64,000 nt of DNA from Hippasteria phrygiana (Eukaryota > Echinodermata > Asteroidea > Valvatida > Goniasteridae), in assembly GCA_037893225.1 (NCBI GenBank), contig JAZGUH010000375.1, positions 1,984,001-2,048,000 of the forward strand, read 5' to 3'. Shown piece after piece: positions 1 through 11,274 of this stretch. The stretch's first letter is position 1. Each line of letters begins with the position of its first letter. Under the pieces are notes generated by a model that made no database searches, was not told the origin of the DNA, and saw only the letters and a list, made by a program, of their open reading frames with translations. The translations under genes were made by a program, and so were the position numbers.

Positions 1-46
1 AGCAAGATATCCATGATTTGTCTTCTGCATTATTACATGTGTAATG

Positions 47-425
47 GTTTATCGGCCAGAGGTAACTAGACAGAAACCTGCTCACCAAATGAGACCCAAC
101 CAGATGCCCCTGTTATACACATATTTTTGGTCCTTCGAGACGAATCTCGTGGTTTTCATTGTTAGATGAATTTTCATGCACCATGAAGAACACAGTAGAC
201 ACACCCCTGTCTGTACTATTACCAACAGTTCCCTCCTACACTACTTGTAACCGAACTGACAGTCTGTCAGAACCTACTGGTAGTCCCAACGACTGCGGCA
301 CATTCCATCTCATCTTGCTCAAGACCATCAGTTATATAAGCCTCCCGCCTAGTCTATTGAGTAAATCCGTCCCCGACTTCTCTCGGAAACCTACAGATGC
401 ACAAAACCTGCTTCGGTGTGCAGTG
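47..425. repeat. Dispersed repeat, copy 1 (pair at 33401-33803)
   Basis: The stretch from GGTTTATCGGCCAGAGG through the 'CCTGCTTCGGTGTGCAGTGGGG'-like region recurs at 33401-33803 in the same orientation with moderate divergence. Copy 1 runs on into a decayed coding stretch; copy 2 does not. This could be an LTR of the BEL-like relic that follows, but no TG...CA ends or primer site could be fixed. Confidence 0.55.
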
Positions 426-740
426 GGGAGGTTTAAGAGGGAAGACGCTCAGCTCCACAGGTCAGAGATTCAGCGACGAATAGCGGAGAATGACTTGAAA
501 AGGAAACTATGAACTGAAGAAAGCTGCGGATGATGAGATGATTTGTATCCACCATGAGGCAACCGATACAGAGGAGAAAATTCAGCTCGAACAAATTTGT
601 GTGCAGAGAATCTCAGCGGAGGCTCGCCTCATACAATAGAAAATGCAAGTAGAGGACAATTACCACCAGGCAGAATTTGAGTTGGAACAGCAGTGTTTAG
701 AGCAACAACTCAAAGTGGACAGCCCAAATAGAACTCCCAT
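159..740 (+). pseudogene. Decayed coding stretch with coiled-coil character
   Basis: An ORF at 159-512 ends RRIAENDLKRKL. After a stop the same kind of sequence continues to about 740 in another frame (KIQLEQICVQRISAEARL, then FELEQQCLEQQL). The Glu/Gln/Leu-rich heptad-like pattern suggests a coiled coil from a retroelement gag. Only the composition supports this. Confidence 0.3.
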
Positions 741-864
741 GTGACTTTATACCAGACTCTTGCAAAACTGTAAACGCACTGTTAAACAGTTCCATACATG
801 ACATTCGGGGATCAAGTTGTAGTACTGTGCCAGTAGTTACTAATTACAGTAGTTACTAATATAT

Positions 865-1165
865 TGTGGAAGTGCTGTGGCCTAGTGGTTTGGAGCATTA
901 AATTTGTGGTCTGCAGGTAATTCTGCAGGTTGTGGGATCGAGCCCTGTCCTGGGCTATAGCAGTTCCATGCTTAATATGGGTAGAGGCATTATTAATGCC
1001 TTGCAGTGGACTAGTTACCCACTGAAGGGATCAAATTATCTCGTCTTGTTTCAATGCGAGGGGCTGGTTCTTTTACACTTTCCACTGTAGCCCACACCTC
1101 GAGTGCCCGTTCCAGGGTTGTGATGGGCGATTTGCATAAAAGGAAAATTTTAAAAATTCTATTCG
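865..1165 (+). mobile_element. tRNA-derived SINE
   Basis: A-box-like GTGGCCTAGTGGTTTGG (about 879) and B-box-like GTGGGATCGAGCCC (about 931) are spaced as in tRNA-derived pol III promoters. An unrelated body and an A-rich end (about 1138-1160) follow. It is not a functional tRNA gene, because the stems do not close. Confidence 0.5.
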
Positions 1166-2192
1166 TCATGTACCAATTACATGTACATCTGATGTAGTTT
1201 CAACCATGCCTAGGTTTACTACATGTAGTACAAACCCTTTACCACTGTATGGGAATGTATCAGGGAATGTATCAGGGAATGTATCAAGGAATGGTAATAT
1301 CCATTCCCCTTCTGTACGTAATACAGGTTTCACTTTGCAGAATGCAGGTTAAAATTTCACTTCTGTACCCAGCCCCTGTAGTGTCTCATGCATTCCGGGG
1401 GGCGGCCAGCACTCCTGGAGTCACCATGGTGCCCTTAATCAGAGTGCATGTTTTCAATCAGCAGCCAGTGATGGTCCAGTCGACAAAAGTCAGCATGACA
1501 TCAACCCGGAGCAGTTCATCCCACTTCTGGCACTATAACAATGGCTAAGACCAACAGCCAATTTTACGCAACCTTGCGCAATTGCATAACTCTACCTCTG
1601 GAACAATTATTTGTAAAAGTTGCACAACATCTGTGCCATTTAAAAAATTGATTTCACAAAAGTTATGCAGTGCGTAAGTCGCTTACTTGCACCAGAAATT
1701 ATGGCGCAACTTACGCACTCGATAATAGGTGGCCTAATTAGCCTCAAGTTGTCTGCACAAACATCAAAATGATGACCAAGAGCTAGCTGAGGGTGAGCAT
1801 AGTAGAGCCATTTGTTGCTCAAATCATTTATTAAATTCACTAGATTATTTCAGAGAGTAATGAAATGCTCACCCGCTCTCTAGGTTTACCTGTGAGTTAT
1901 TTCTGAAAGTTGCCATCAATTTTTTTTTCGGAGCAAAGTTTTAAAAATGAAAAGTTTCAAAATGGCGCCCCACAGTCCAATTTGACGACTGTTCCGTGTA
2001 TTTTTATTGTTTTACTCAAACAGTCGTCATACAAGCGGCATTCAGCCTCGTCTGCGTTGTATAAAATAAATAAAACATTGCGCAGCTACGCACTGTATTG
2101 TGAAATGGTTCGCAAGGGTGTAGCGCAGTTGCGCAACATTTTTATAGAGCAAGTCCTACGCCATGGCGTAAGTTACGAACAATTTCGTTAAA

Positions 2193-4190
2193 TTGGCTGC
2201 TGGATCTTCAGAACCCCATGGTGGGGACCCTGATGACTCGGACGGAAGTGACAACACCGACGATGACTCCACACACAGCATGGACAGTGACGGCAAGTCT
2301 CCCAAACAGGCACCCAACGCAATAGGTGGCACGCCTATGGCATGTTTGCGGACAGTCTGCCAAAACTGGAAGTTCCGAATGATGAGCACAATGTGAAGCA
2401 GAGGAGTATATGGTCTAGTGGTTAGGATTTGTGAATCGTGATCAGAGGGTCAGGCGTTTGAATCCAGCTACTGGCCATACATGTATGTTGTGTCCTTGGG
2501 CAAGCCACTTCATCCCCACTTGCCTCTCTTTACCCAGGAGTATAAATGGGCACCAGCATTAGCTGGGGAGTAACCTGCGATGGACGAGCATCCCATCCAG
2601 GGGAATGGAAATATACTGTTGCTTCATGCTACAGAAACTGGAGATAAACGCCGGCCTGTTGGGCCACATTGACTTGTGTCTGGCTTTACTATTTACTTTA
2701 CTTACAATGTGAAGCAATATGTCATGTATGTCATACTCCGGTCATTGTGGGATAGCATCATGGGCAAACCGGAGTTCCAGGTGCCAGAGGCCACCAATGT
2801 TGCCTATCTTTGTAGGCATCTGGGTGGACGAGCTCTTGCCCTGGCAGACAGAAATATGATCCTGGGTGACAAGGCCTACCAAACCACCATGGATCAGTTT
2901 GAAAAGTCCTTCGGTGAACCAGGCCGCATCGTTGAGGGCCTGCTGACTCAACTTGAAACACGCTCATCCCTCGCAAACAATGACTGAGAAGGAGGAGCAC
3001 CCCCACAAGGTGATCAGCTCGGAAGAGATTGGAGCTTCCACCTGCCAGGACTTACACAACTCATACTACTCAGCTAGTAAGTTAACCAACTTCAGCCAAA
3101 GGCTACGCTATACAGCACCCTGTCAACGAGCTGTCATAATATAGAGCCCTTGCTCTTGCCCACAAAAGGAAAATGGACTGGGACTCAAAGATGGTATTTT
3201 GTACTACGTATCCAGAAATATAGGAAACCGAGACATGTCCAGACTTTAGCAATCAGAAGAGCTGGTCTGACCTTGTCAGTACTCTGGGTGTGGAACTCTT
3301 CAGTACACCATGAAGTACTCACTCCTGAACAAACACGTGAAGTAGAGAATAAGCTGTTTTGTCCTGCCCAATTTGACAACTTTAGGGAAGATGTTGTTGC
3401 CCTTGAGAGAGAAGAGTTTTCACGGAGCTTGTTCCCGAATTGGATGCTATGGTGGGGCTGATTCGTGTTGGTGGTCGTCAAAGGAAGGTGTCACGGGATG
3501 GGTCGGTTGACTTGGAACCACACACCATACATGTATATTGTCTTAGACTCATCACCCAGTCACCAAGCTTCTCATCCAAGAAGCCGATAGTCATTTTTGA
3601 CATCAAGCTGGCACCGAGCAAGTATTTGCACACCTCCGGCGTTGCTACTGGAAGTACATGAAGTACGATCCATAAAAAATTATCTCAGAGGTGCACTGGA
3701 GACCGTACCATCCCAGAAGTTGTGTTGCGCACTGAACTGAAGAGATCCTGAACTTGAAGCCCCTTGGCTATGTACCCTCAAAGATAGCTGATGTCGACCC
3801 AGTTACTCCCAACATGCTTTTCATTGGGCGGCGAGACCCTACACTCCCCATGGTTGTCTATGATAATTAAGTGTGTACAAGGGTCGTCGCAGTTGGTGTT
3901 ATAGTCAAGTGATTGCAGATCAGTTCTGACAGCAGTTTGTACGCTCCTACATTGTACCTCCCTACCTTGCAGGCTGACCAAAAGTTGAATCGAGAAGTCG
4001 ACAACCTCTTTGTCGGAAATGTTGTGATGATTGCCGAGCCGCAACTAACTCGATCCTAGTGGCCAGTTAGTAAGGTCTCAGGAATTGCTTCCCGGCAGTG
4101 ATGGCAGGATTCGTGTTGTCAAGCTAAAGGTTCGCAACAAGATATACAAGGGACCGGTCGCAAAGCCTAGTGTGCTTGTCCAAGTATGAT
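2193..4190 (+). pseudogene. BEL/Pao retrotransposon relic (gag and integrase pieces)
   Basis: At 2715-2980 the translation (LWDSIMGKPEFQVPEATNVA then YLCRHLGGRALALADR) fits the BEL/Pao gag domain DUF1759. Around 3420-3490, LVPELDAMVGLIRVGGR matches the region before the BEL integrase. At 3750-4190, VTPNMLFIGRRDPTLP, a decayed middle, VGNVVMIAEPQL and GSDGRIRVVKLKVRNKIYKG match the integrase C-terminal domain. Stops and frame changes are frequent, and the protease and RT are missing. It cannot be functional. Confidence 0.65.
2401..2703 (+). mobile_element. tRNA-derived SINE inserted in the BEL relic
   Basis: Flanked by a 13-bp direct repeat ACAATGTGAAGCA (2388-2400 and 2704-2716), which splits a continuous gag-like reading. 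The head has A-box-like TGGTCTAGTGGTTAGGAT and a B-box-like GCGTTTGAATCC. The body includes TGTCCTTGGGCAAGCCACTT and TATAAATGGGCACC, typical of marine deuterostome SINEs. Confidence 0.75.
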
Positions 4191-4199
4191 GAGGAAATT

Positions 4200-5540
4200 G
4201 GTTGATGATGGTTGCACAGTGGTTTCAAATTTTCTCGTATAAACAGGAAATATACCACTTGATGCAAACAAATTTAAACACGTTTACTATCAAAATATGT
4301 TAGAAATTCGTCTACAAGTGCATCTTTGTCAAAAGCTTCCCCAGATTTTACCATTCTGGAGCTTTCTTCGCCGTTGATGACTAGCGCCCTCTATGGACCA
4401 ATATTCTAGTGTTACAACTGTATTATTTGTGCTGGTACTAGGGGTATGACTGCGGTCATTTAACATTTTGTGAAACAAAAGTAAACCTTACCCGGTGTTT
4501 TTTTAATCTTCACGTGTTGAAGTTATCGGATTAATGGAAAATGTGACTGAATAATGGTGTTAAATTAAAATGATGTGCGACGCAGATAAGGTTTTATTCC
4601 AATAATTACTGGGCTTCTTGTGAAACAAAAAGTATGTAAATTACTGATTGATAGCAAAAAAAAAAAAAAAAAAAAAAAAAGGAAATCATGTTGGATATTG
4701 TTAGAATATTTCCATCCCTACATTTTACGATTAATTGTTCACATAGTTTTCTTTATGAATAAGATTAAGAAAACCCAAGAGCCGTGTTCGGTTTAATCGT
4801 TAGCATCTTGACGCAATTTTGAGCATTTTTCTGTCTAAACTGTTGTTGGCCCAGGGGAACTAGGCCTAGTAAATAAAATAGCCTTCGCACTCATCAGTGT
4901 CATCATCCCCGGAGCTATAAAAAGGATAGCTCCATGGTGTCATGGTCCTCAATATCAGCTTGTGAGCCAATAGTAATACACGATGCATCAAGTGCTTTCA
5001 TCAGTCATGGCGGTGTGCCTACTTGCAATTGCTCGGTGGTAATTTTGTCAACACGGTTCAACCAGAAGCTTATCAAATTATTATTTTTTTCTGACGGTCG
5101 CTTTGATGATTTCTTTTGATGAGCACTCGACTTAAATTTTGTTTCGACGGTTGGATTTTGACCACGGTCATGAACATTGTCCATATAAAAAAAACACAAA
5201 TAATTTAACTGTCACACACGTAATGGTGACAGTAAAATAACATAAGTTTAAAAAGGAACCATTTACAGCCCCATTTGTCATGGTTTGTAGAAATTGCACC
5301 TACCTCGAATCATGGAGATCAGTGATTCGGCGCGGCGGCCACCAATATGAAGAGCGCCCTCAATTGACCAGAAATATTTAGGGGCGGGGTTATCAAAATT
5401 CAATCCAAAATTTAAGACCTAACTTGTTCCGTTTCCTTTAATACTCTACGTTATATGTAAACAAAAAAAGGGCAAAGAATAAATAGCTGTGGACAGAATT
5501 TTTATATTTGTTCCTAACAATTGTTTTTGGTAAACATATT
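4200..5540. other. AT-rich stretch with no gene seen
   Basis: No exon-like ORF or recognisable element. It contains a poly(A) run at about 4657-4680 and short ORFs without domain character. Confidence 0.5.
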
Positions 5541-5576
5541 TTATTTCAGATTCGCAATGAATACCAACACATTGGG

Positions 5577-5770
5577 TTCAAACTTTGGCAGAGTTGTGGT
5601 CGAGTCCCTGCAAGTACGTCCTTTCACAAGTACCTTTTGCAAGCCCAGTCCGGCCGTCCTTGGCATAAAACTGGTCACAATTAAGTAACTGGATGAACAA
5701 TGACAAAGGAATGCCTTTGTTGAATAGCTTGTGATTGCAATTAGGACTGGAGGGCTTGTGATGGACTTGC
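5577..5770 (-). repeat. hAT-related dispersed repeat, inverted copy
   Basis: Reverse complement matches 9180-9325 and 62640-62800: 'CATCACAAGTCCCTGCAAG', a segment with 'AAAGGCATTCCTTTGTCATT', and 'TGCAGGGACT' at the ends. Probably a truncated copy of the same nonautonomous hAT family. Confidence 0.55.
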
Positions 5771-6419
5771 AGGGATGAATTAAAAAAATGTACCACACAC
5801 AAAGTCTGATTCTTTAGGTGGAAACAAATCAGTGTGAGATGAGGATTTTTTTTCCCCCGGAGAGTCAGTTGATTCCTGTACTTGTAGAAAATCAAGCCAC
5901 ATGCATGCACCCCAAAGATTACCCCAAATTTAGAAACGGAAAGACATTACAGGGGCATGATCCCATCGTCTGCTCATAAAAATTCTATTTTGCACAACTT
6001 AAAGGACCATCGGTTCAGTTGAAAACATAAACAGTGTTCGAATTAGGCATTTTAACCTGTTCTGTTCGGCTGTTGGTAATAGGTAATTGGTTGCCAATAT
6101 GGGCTTGTGGAGCCAAGCGTAACACACAATAGACAAACAATGGATTAAATATGTGCAGGACAGATAACAGCCAGTCAGGTGGTCTTTTTCAAACCATGGC
6201 TATGGCTGTCGTCCTCACGTGAAAACAGTGAATAGTCGTAGCCATAGACATAAAGCCCGTTTCAGACACAGCCTTAAAGTTTAAACTACTTCAGGTTTTG
6301 GCATTTGTAAAGAAAGAGCACTAGTCTTTCATATACTACATGTAAAAAAAACCCAAACATTAATTACCATGTATAATAGGAAGCAAGATGACACAATTAA
6401 AAGCATATATATTGCAGTC

Positions 6420-6560
6420 TTGTTGACTTGACTTGCTGCATTGACTTGAATCGGACTCGAGTCGCAATTTGTTTGACTTGAGACTTGGAAAAAGAATTAC
6501 TTGGGACTTGACTTGACTTGAAAGAACATGACTTGTGACTCGACTTGAATAAATTTGACT
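6420..6560. repeat. CTTGA-rich repeat (hAT-type subterminal sequence)
   Basis: Dense GACTTGACTTG units. A matching block at 7905-8000 ends in GACTTGGTTACAACACTG, which resembles the inverted end of a hAT family. The foldback at 6786-7894 lies between the two blocks and probably inserted into this element. Confidence 0.4.
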
Positions 6561-6785
6561 TGCTGACATTAACACTTTTGTTAAAATAAACACAAACATA
6601 CAGGTATCAGTTAAAAACAAGCCTATAGCGCATATATAGCAAGCTGGGTGTCCAGTACATATGCAGGGCCGCAGTGCTGGCCAAGCCGCATGGAGAATTG
6701 TCGAAATGGCACACCAGGTTGATTTTGTACAGTGCATGCATGCTAGCCTAGATGCATTGTCATTTTGTCATTGAAATTTGTATTT

Positions 6786-7894
6786 GGGTCATTCCACCAG
6801 GTTGGGACACAGTGTGTATAATTATGACCATATCATTAAAACCATCATTACATTTAATTCAGTTATTTCATGTGACATCCGTCTTTGGGTGTGAGATTAT
6901 TTGAGAAAGTTTCAATCATGTAAGTTATATTTTTACAAAAATATGATAAAAAGTGTGTTTTTTTGTATGTAAAATAGACTGTGTCCAACATTTAAATTTG
7001 TGTGGTTTTCAACACTTTAATAAATAAATATGGACATTTTGTTATGTACAATAATTAAAAGACACACTATATGCAACAATGAAACACCTTTTTACGGCAG
7101 TCAGTGTACAAACATAGCACAAATAGCATGTAACATGGACACCATGTTAGACCATGACCATGACCATGACCATGACCATGACCATACATATATTTCTGCT
7201 GTTGTGTTGCAGTTTGTGTTGCAGTTTGTGTTTTGTAATTAGTATACAGAGTGAATTTGCATAATTATTTTTATAAATGTTGAAAATGTTACAAAATGGA
7301 AATGTGAATTTTCATGTCACACCATGTTAGTACTAAATGTTACGTCCAGACTGCCTTAATTTTTCGTCATTAAATAAATAATTATGCAACTTACTATATG
7401 TACTAACTAAAAGACACCCAATGCTACCAGAAAACACTTTTTGTCATGGTTGCCAGTGTCCAAATAGCTCAGAAACAGCAAGAACAATAAAAACATGCAT
7501 GTGTGGATGTAACAGTGGACACAGTGTCCATGTTACGTCCACTCTCACGTCTGTTTTTGCTGTCTCTGCTATATTTGGACACTGATTACCATAAAGAAAG
7601 TGTTCTTGTGTTGCATAGTATATCTTTTAATTAGTACGCATGGTGAATTTCCCATATTTATATTTAAAGTGTTGAAAAAACACAAAAATAGAAATATGGA
7701 CGTGTCCCGTTACGTCAAACTGAAGCATGTTTTTAATCATATTTTTGGTAAAATATAATTTACATGATTTAAAACTTTCACAAATATTTCCAACCCAAAG
7801 ACGGATGTTACATGAAATAACTGAATCAAATATAATAGTACTTTTAAAGATATGGATAAATGTCACACTGTGTCCCAACCTGGTGGAATGACCC
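6786..7894. mobile_element. 1.1-kb foldback DNA element
   Basis: Ends are GGGTCATTCCACCAGGTTGG and its reverse complement. The inverted similarity continues for over 300 bp on each side, leaving almost no unique centre. Flanked by ATTT on both sides (possible 4-bp TSD). Contains an ACCATG microsatellite at 7151-7185. No transposase ORF. Confidence 0.7.
7151..7185. repeat. (ACCATG)n microsatellite
   Basis: About six consecutive 6-bp units; they appear as a His-Asp run in one frame, which is not evidence of a protein. Confidence 0.8.
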
Positions 7895-8009
7895 ATTTAC
7901 TAACAATTGACTCGAGACTTGGTACTTGACTTGGGAAAATTTGACTTGCGACTTGACTTGACTTGACTTGACAAAAAATGACTTGGTTACAACACTGATA
8001 TACTGATTA

Positions 8010-8640
8010 GGGGTTCAAACATGACAGTTCCTGTCAGGGGATAAAATGTAACAATTCCTATTTATTCACACAAACGTTAAAGGCCAATACAACATTTTGC
8101 AAACTTAAAAAAAAAAAAAAAATACTGAATTCTTATGAAATACCGATGGTTGAAATGACCCACCTAGGTATATACTAGGTTTGAAAATTTGGATACAGGT
8201 AATTTGTTTGGTATCTGTTGAAGATTGATTTCCTTTAGATCTGGACGCAGGAAAACCATTAGGTTGGTAGGGCTGGCAACCCAAAATGTGGCTAACCCAA
8301 CCAACTCTACTGTGGCCTGGGCCAAATTTCATAGCGCTGCGGGAATTTCTGCTAACAGAACCCTCGCCCATTTCATAGAGACTCTAATTAAAGCACAGCG
8401 AAGAGCCCAATAACTTCAGAAGCAGGATTTGCTTAAATTTGTGACGCGAAAATATTAATCTCCATGCACGCGCAAGCGTTAACACAGCTTGACTTTGGTC
8501 GTTTCTTGTCGGTGAATTTATGAGAATTTTAAATAGGTGAGAATTATCCAAAATGATTGACCAAAGAGAAACAATGGAACCAGTTTTCGGTTACGACTGC
8601 TAAAATCCACCAAATTTTGTGTGGTGTTTCTTCAACTACT
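8010..8640. repeat. Repeat block shared with 45466-45990 (left part of the tandem duplication)
   Basis: Motifs GGGGATAAAATGTAACAATT, GAAATACCGATGGTTGAA and GGTAGGGCTGGCAAC recur in order at 45466-45760. It is collinear with the duplicated 3' flanks of genes A and B, so it probably marks the outer part of the duplicated block. Confidence 0.55.
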
Positions 8641-9159
8641 TTAATACAAAATCAATATTGCTTGTCCCCATTCTCTCATCAAAGTTTTACCCTACTGACA
8701 ACATGAACATGGAAAGTTTACTTCAGGGGAGTAGTTAACACCAGGTCCAAAATGGCTGTTTTTATCCGTTGCTATGGCTATTCACTGTAGCCACAGACTA
8801 ACTGATTAGGACATGGCGTAAGCCTTATAAGGAGACCTGCCAATATAAACACAATACAGTAAATAGAAAAAAAAGGTAAAAGACTTTTGGTATAGTGCAG
8901 ACTGTAGGTCTGAGAAGTTAGTCTGAATTAAATAACGTTTGTACACAAACAGGTGTGTAATGTAATGCAGAGATTTGGAAATAAAGATACAAGGTCGGCG
9001 AGTTTCAAAAAAAACAAAAAAAACAAAAAAACAATTATGACTCGGTTAATCAGGAACTTGATTCCGCCTTTCAGTTTTTCATTGACTATTTTTGCATACC
9101 GTCTGAATTGTAAACTATTTACATAAATACATACATAACTTTCTTTGACAACTCCAAAG

Positions 9160-9339
9160 CAGGGATGTATTATAGAGTCCATCACAAGTCCATCACAAGT
9201 CCATCACAAGCCCTCCAGTCCTAATCCCAATCACAAGCTTTGACAAAGGCATTCCTTTGTCATTGTTCATCCAGTTAATCCTGACCAGCATTATGAAAGG
9301 ACTTCTGAAAGAATTGCAGGGACTCGAATACAAAGTTGA
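9160..9339. mobile_element. 180-bp hAT-like MITE present in block A only
   Basis: Begins CAGGGATGTATTATAGAGTCC-like and ends GGACTCGAATACAAAGTTG. Flanked by CTCCAAAG and CTCCAAGT, an imperfect 8-bp TSD. The B block at about 47050 reads straight through (GACAACTCCAAGTGAC). Internal sequence matches the hAT at 62629-63163. Confidence 0.65.
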
Positions 9340-9441
9340 CTCCAAGTGACTATTTCCTGGGCCAACGTATTTCCTCAATTCACGCCCCAACAGACCCACA
9401 AATCTCATGAGAACTGTAACTGTATTGCTTGAGTTGCAATA

Positions 9442-10166
9442 TACTGTGTGTCAAAAAAACAACATGTCCTACTTTTGATCCTAAATAACTGTTGTTTACA
9501 ATGGAATTAAACCCAAATTTCAGATCATGTAAACAAGGCATGACAAATTTTATGGAGCGAATTTCATCAGCTTTGTGCAAGAGACAGGGATAAGATTGTC
9601 AATTACGAAATGTCTAAAAGATGCATACCTTTCTATGCAAATAATGTCTTTCTCTGTCAGATTCAAAAAGTCTGATTTCAGACAAAAATCTTAAGAATCT
9701 CATCCTGGAAGAGGTCATCTGCCACTTTCGACTTGCCGTCCTCCAATGTCGATACAGTGCTGGAGACGGTGGCAGAAGGCGTGTGCTGTGGCCGAAAGCT
9801 TCTGAAGGAATGAAGGATCACCCCTGATGTCATTGCACACCTCCTCGATCATTTGGTGCAACACTTCAAGAGTTGCAAAGGGACGTCTGACATAGACTAA
9901 TTCCTTGAGATAGCCCCATAAGACGAAAGTCACACCGTCTCCAGTGCTGTATCGACATTGGAGGATGCCAAGTTGAAATTGGCAGATTCCGAAAGTGAGT
10001 ATTTTTTTCGTATGCGTATAAATCTCACCCTCTTACACAAGGACGATGAAATTCGCTCCATTAAATGTGTCATGCCTTGTTTACATAATCTGGAATTTTG
10101 GTATAATTCCATTGCTAAACACAGTTATTTAGGATCAAAAGTAAGACATGTTTTTTGGACACTTAG
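9442..10166 (-). mobile_element. Tc1/mariner-type element with long inverted repeats
   Basis: Flanked by TA on both sides (9440-9441 and 10167-10168). The orthologous position in block B (about 47145) has a single TA. Ends CTGTGTGTCAAAA and its diverged inverse. Inverted similarity extends inward in blocks to CAATGTCGATACAGTGCTGG near 9746 and its inverse near 9940-9965, making this a near-foldback. A transposase fragment lies in the centre. Confidence 0.75.
9715..9933 (-). pseudogene. Mariner-like transposase C-terminal fragment
   Basis: Contains FVLWGYLKELVYV, a middle with HQMIEEVCNDI, then FCHRLQHCIDIGGRQVE. The 'WGYLK..VY' and 'R...CI..GG' patterns are typical of the C-terminus of mariner-type DDE transposases found in metazoans. 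The catalytic part is absent, so it is nonfunctional. Confidence 0.6.
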
Positions 10167-10270
10167 TACTATTGAGTCTTATACCAAACCTTCTGAATAT
10201 AATGCACCGAAGACTCATCAACCCACAAACATTGTAAGTTTGGAAATGCTCCTATAAATTATTATCACAA

Positions 10271-10735
10271 CTTAGTGTTTGCGAAGACACTGAAGAGAAT
10301 CCAGGACCAGTGAAGGACCCGTGTGCTAACTGCAGTCGATGAGTAAAATGCAATCAAAGGTTTGTTCTTTGCGAAATTTGCAACAAATACTGGCATCAAA
10401 AGTGTATACCCGGTATGACAATCAATCGGTATACAAGTTATAACCCTCATATCAACTACCACCAACTATAGTTCTGTCAAAAACTGTTCGATATGCACAC
10501 TGGAACTGCTGTCTTTCTCATCCTGCAGTAAAAATTCATTCCAGGATTTTTTTCAGGGACGATACCATAGAGTATGAGCAAGTAAAAGTGCAAGTGGACC
10601 CCACCTCAGGAATATCCTCGAGCTCAAGAATATCCCCAAGCTCAAGACTATCCCCAAGCTCAAGACTATCCCCAAGCTCAAGACTATCCCCCACCTCAAG
10701 AATATTCCCACCTCAAGAATATCATGCAACCCTGC
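10271..10735 (+). pseudogene. CR1-like non-LTR retrotransposon 5' relic with 2A-like peptide, copy 1
   Basis: Translation from 10271 reads LSVCEDTEENPGP, with the DxExNPGP 2A signature at 10286-10309. A decayed Cys/His finger follows (CANCSR, stop, FVLCEICNKYWHQKC). 2A peptides followed by a PHD-like finger are known in CR1/L2-type elements of amphioxus and sea urchin. Several in-frame stops; no endonuclease or RT remains. The end holds 18-bp AGCTCAAGACTATCCCCA-type repeats (10605-10720). Confidence 0.65.
10605..10720. repeat. 18-bp minisatellite (CTCAAGACTATCCCCAAG type)
   Basis: Five to six imperfect units. The matching block-B sequence is split into 47760-47802 and 49339-49400 by a TIR element insertion. 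Confidence 0.75.
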
Positions 10736-10927
10736 TTGCTCCCCACCGCACGTTCCCTCATAAAACTTCCATAGATCTATTTTTAGCAGCTCATTTTTTG
10801 ATTGAAAAATCAACTTAGAAAACGCCTTTGGAACTACTTTGTACATAGTTAAACAGACTTCTAAAAATTTCACTGTCAAAACTGCTTGACCAACACATCA
10901 ACCAAACTTAGAACAGACCAAAATCCT

Positions 10928-11274
10928 TTACTCAGTGAGCTCCTTCCAAGTGTCCATCTCCTTGGCGTATTTCTTCAACTTACGCCCCAGCAGACCTGGA
11001 TATCTCAGATGAACATTATACTTGTATTGCTCGAATCCTGCGTGCTGTCGGCCCGGCATGTAGTCAAACAACCCGTCCTTCCGGTACTTGGCCAAGAAAT
11101 CCAGAATATACTTCTTATACAAATTATTTGATCTGGACTTGGGCCGCATGTAGTTCCCCATACTGCTGTCACCGACAAGACGGGCAATTTCTCTACTAAA
11201 TGTTCCCGTCATCTTCGCCGCTCGCTCTACGTGTTGCTGATCAGTGTACCTACCTCTTAACTTCAGTACCATCT
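10928..11274 (-). CDS. Gene A exon 11, terminal
   Basis: Acceptor GATTTTCTGTCAG|AGATGG, stop codon at 10930-10928, 347 nt. It encodes a basic helical domain including HVERAAKMTGTFSREIARLV, YMRP, LFDYMPGRQHAGF and a C-terminus ending KEMDTWKELTE. It is strongly conserved in gene B (49593-49945, which is two codons longer). No known domain recognised. Confidence 0.85.

Noticed and set aside
7030..7242. His-Asp-rich small protein
   Set aside because: Produced by the ACCATG microsatellite inside a foldback element.
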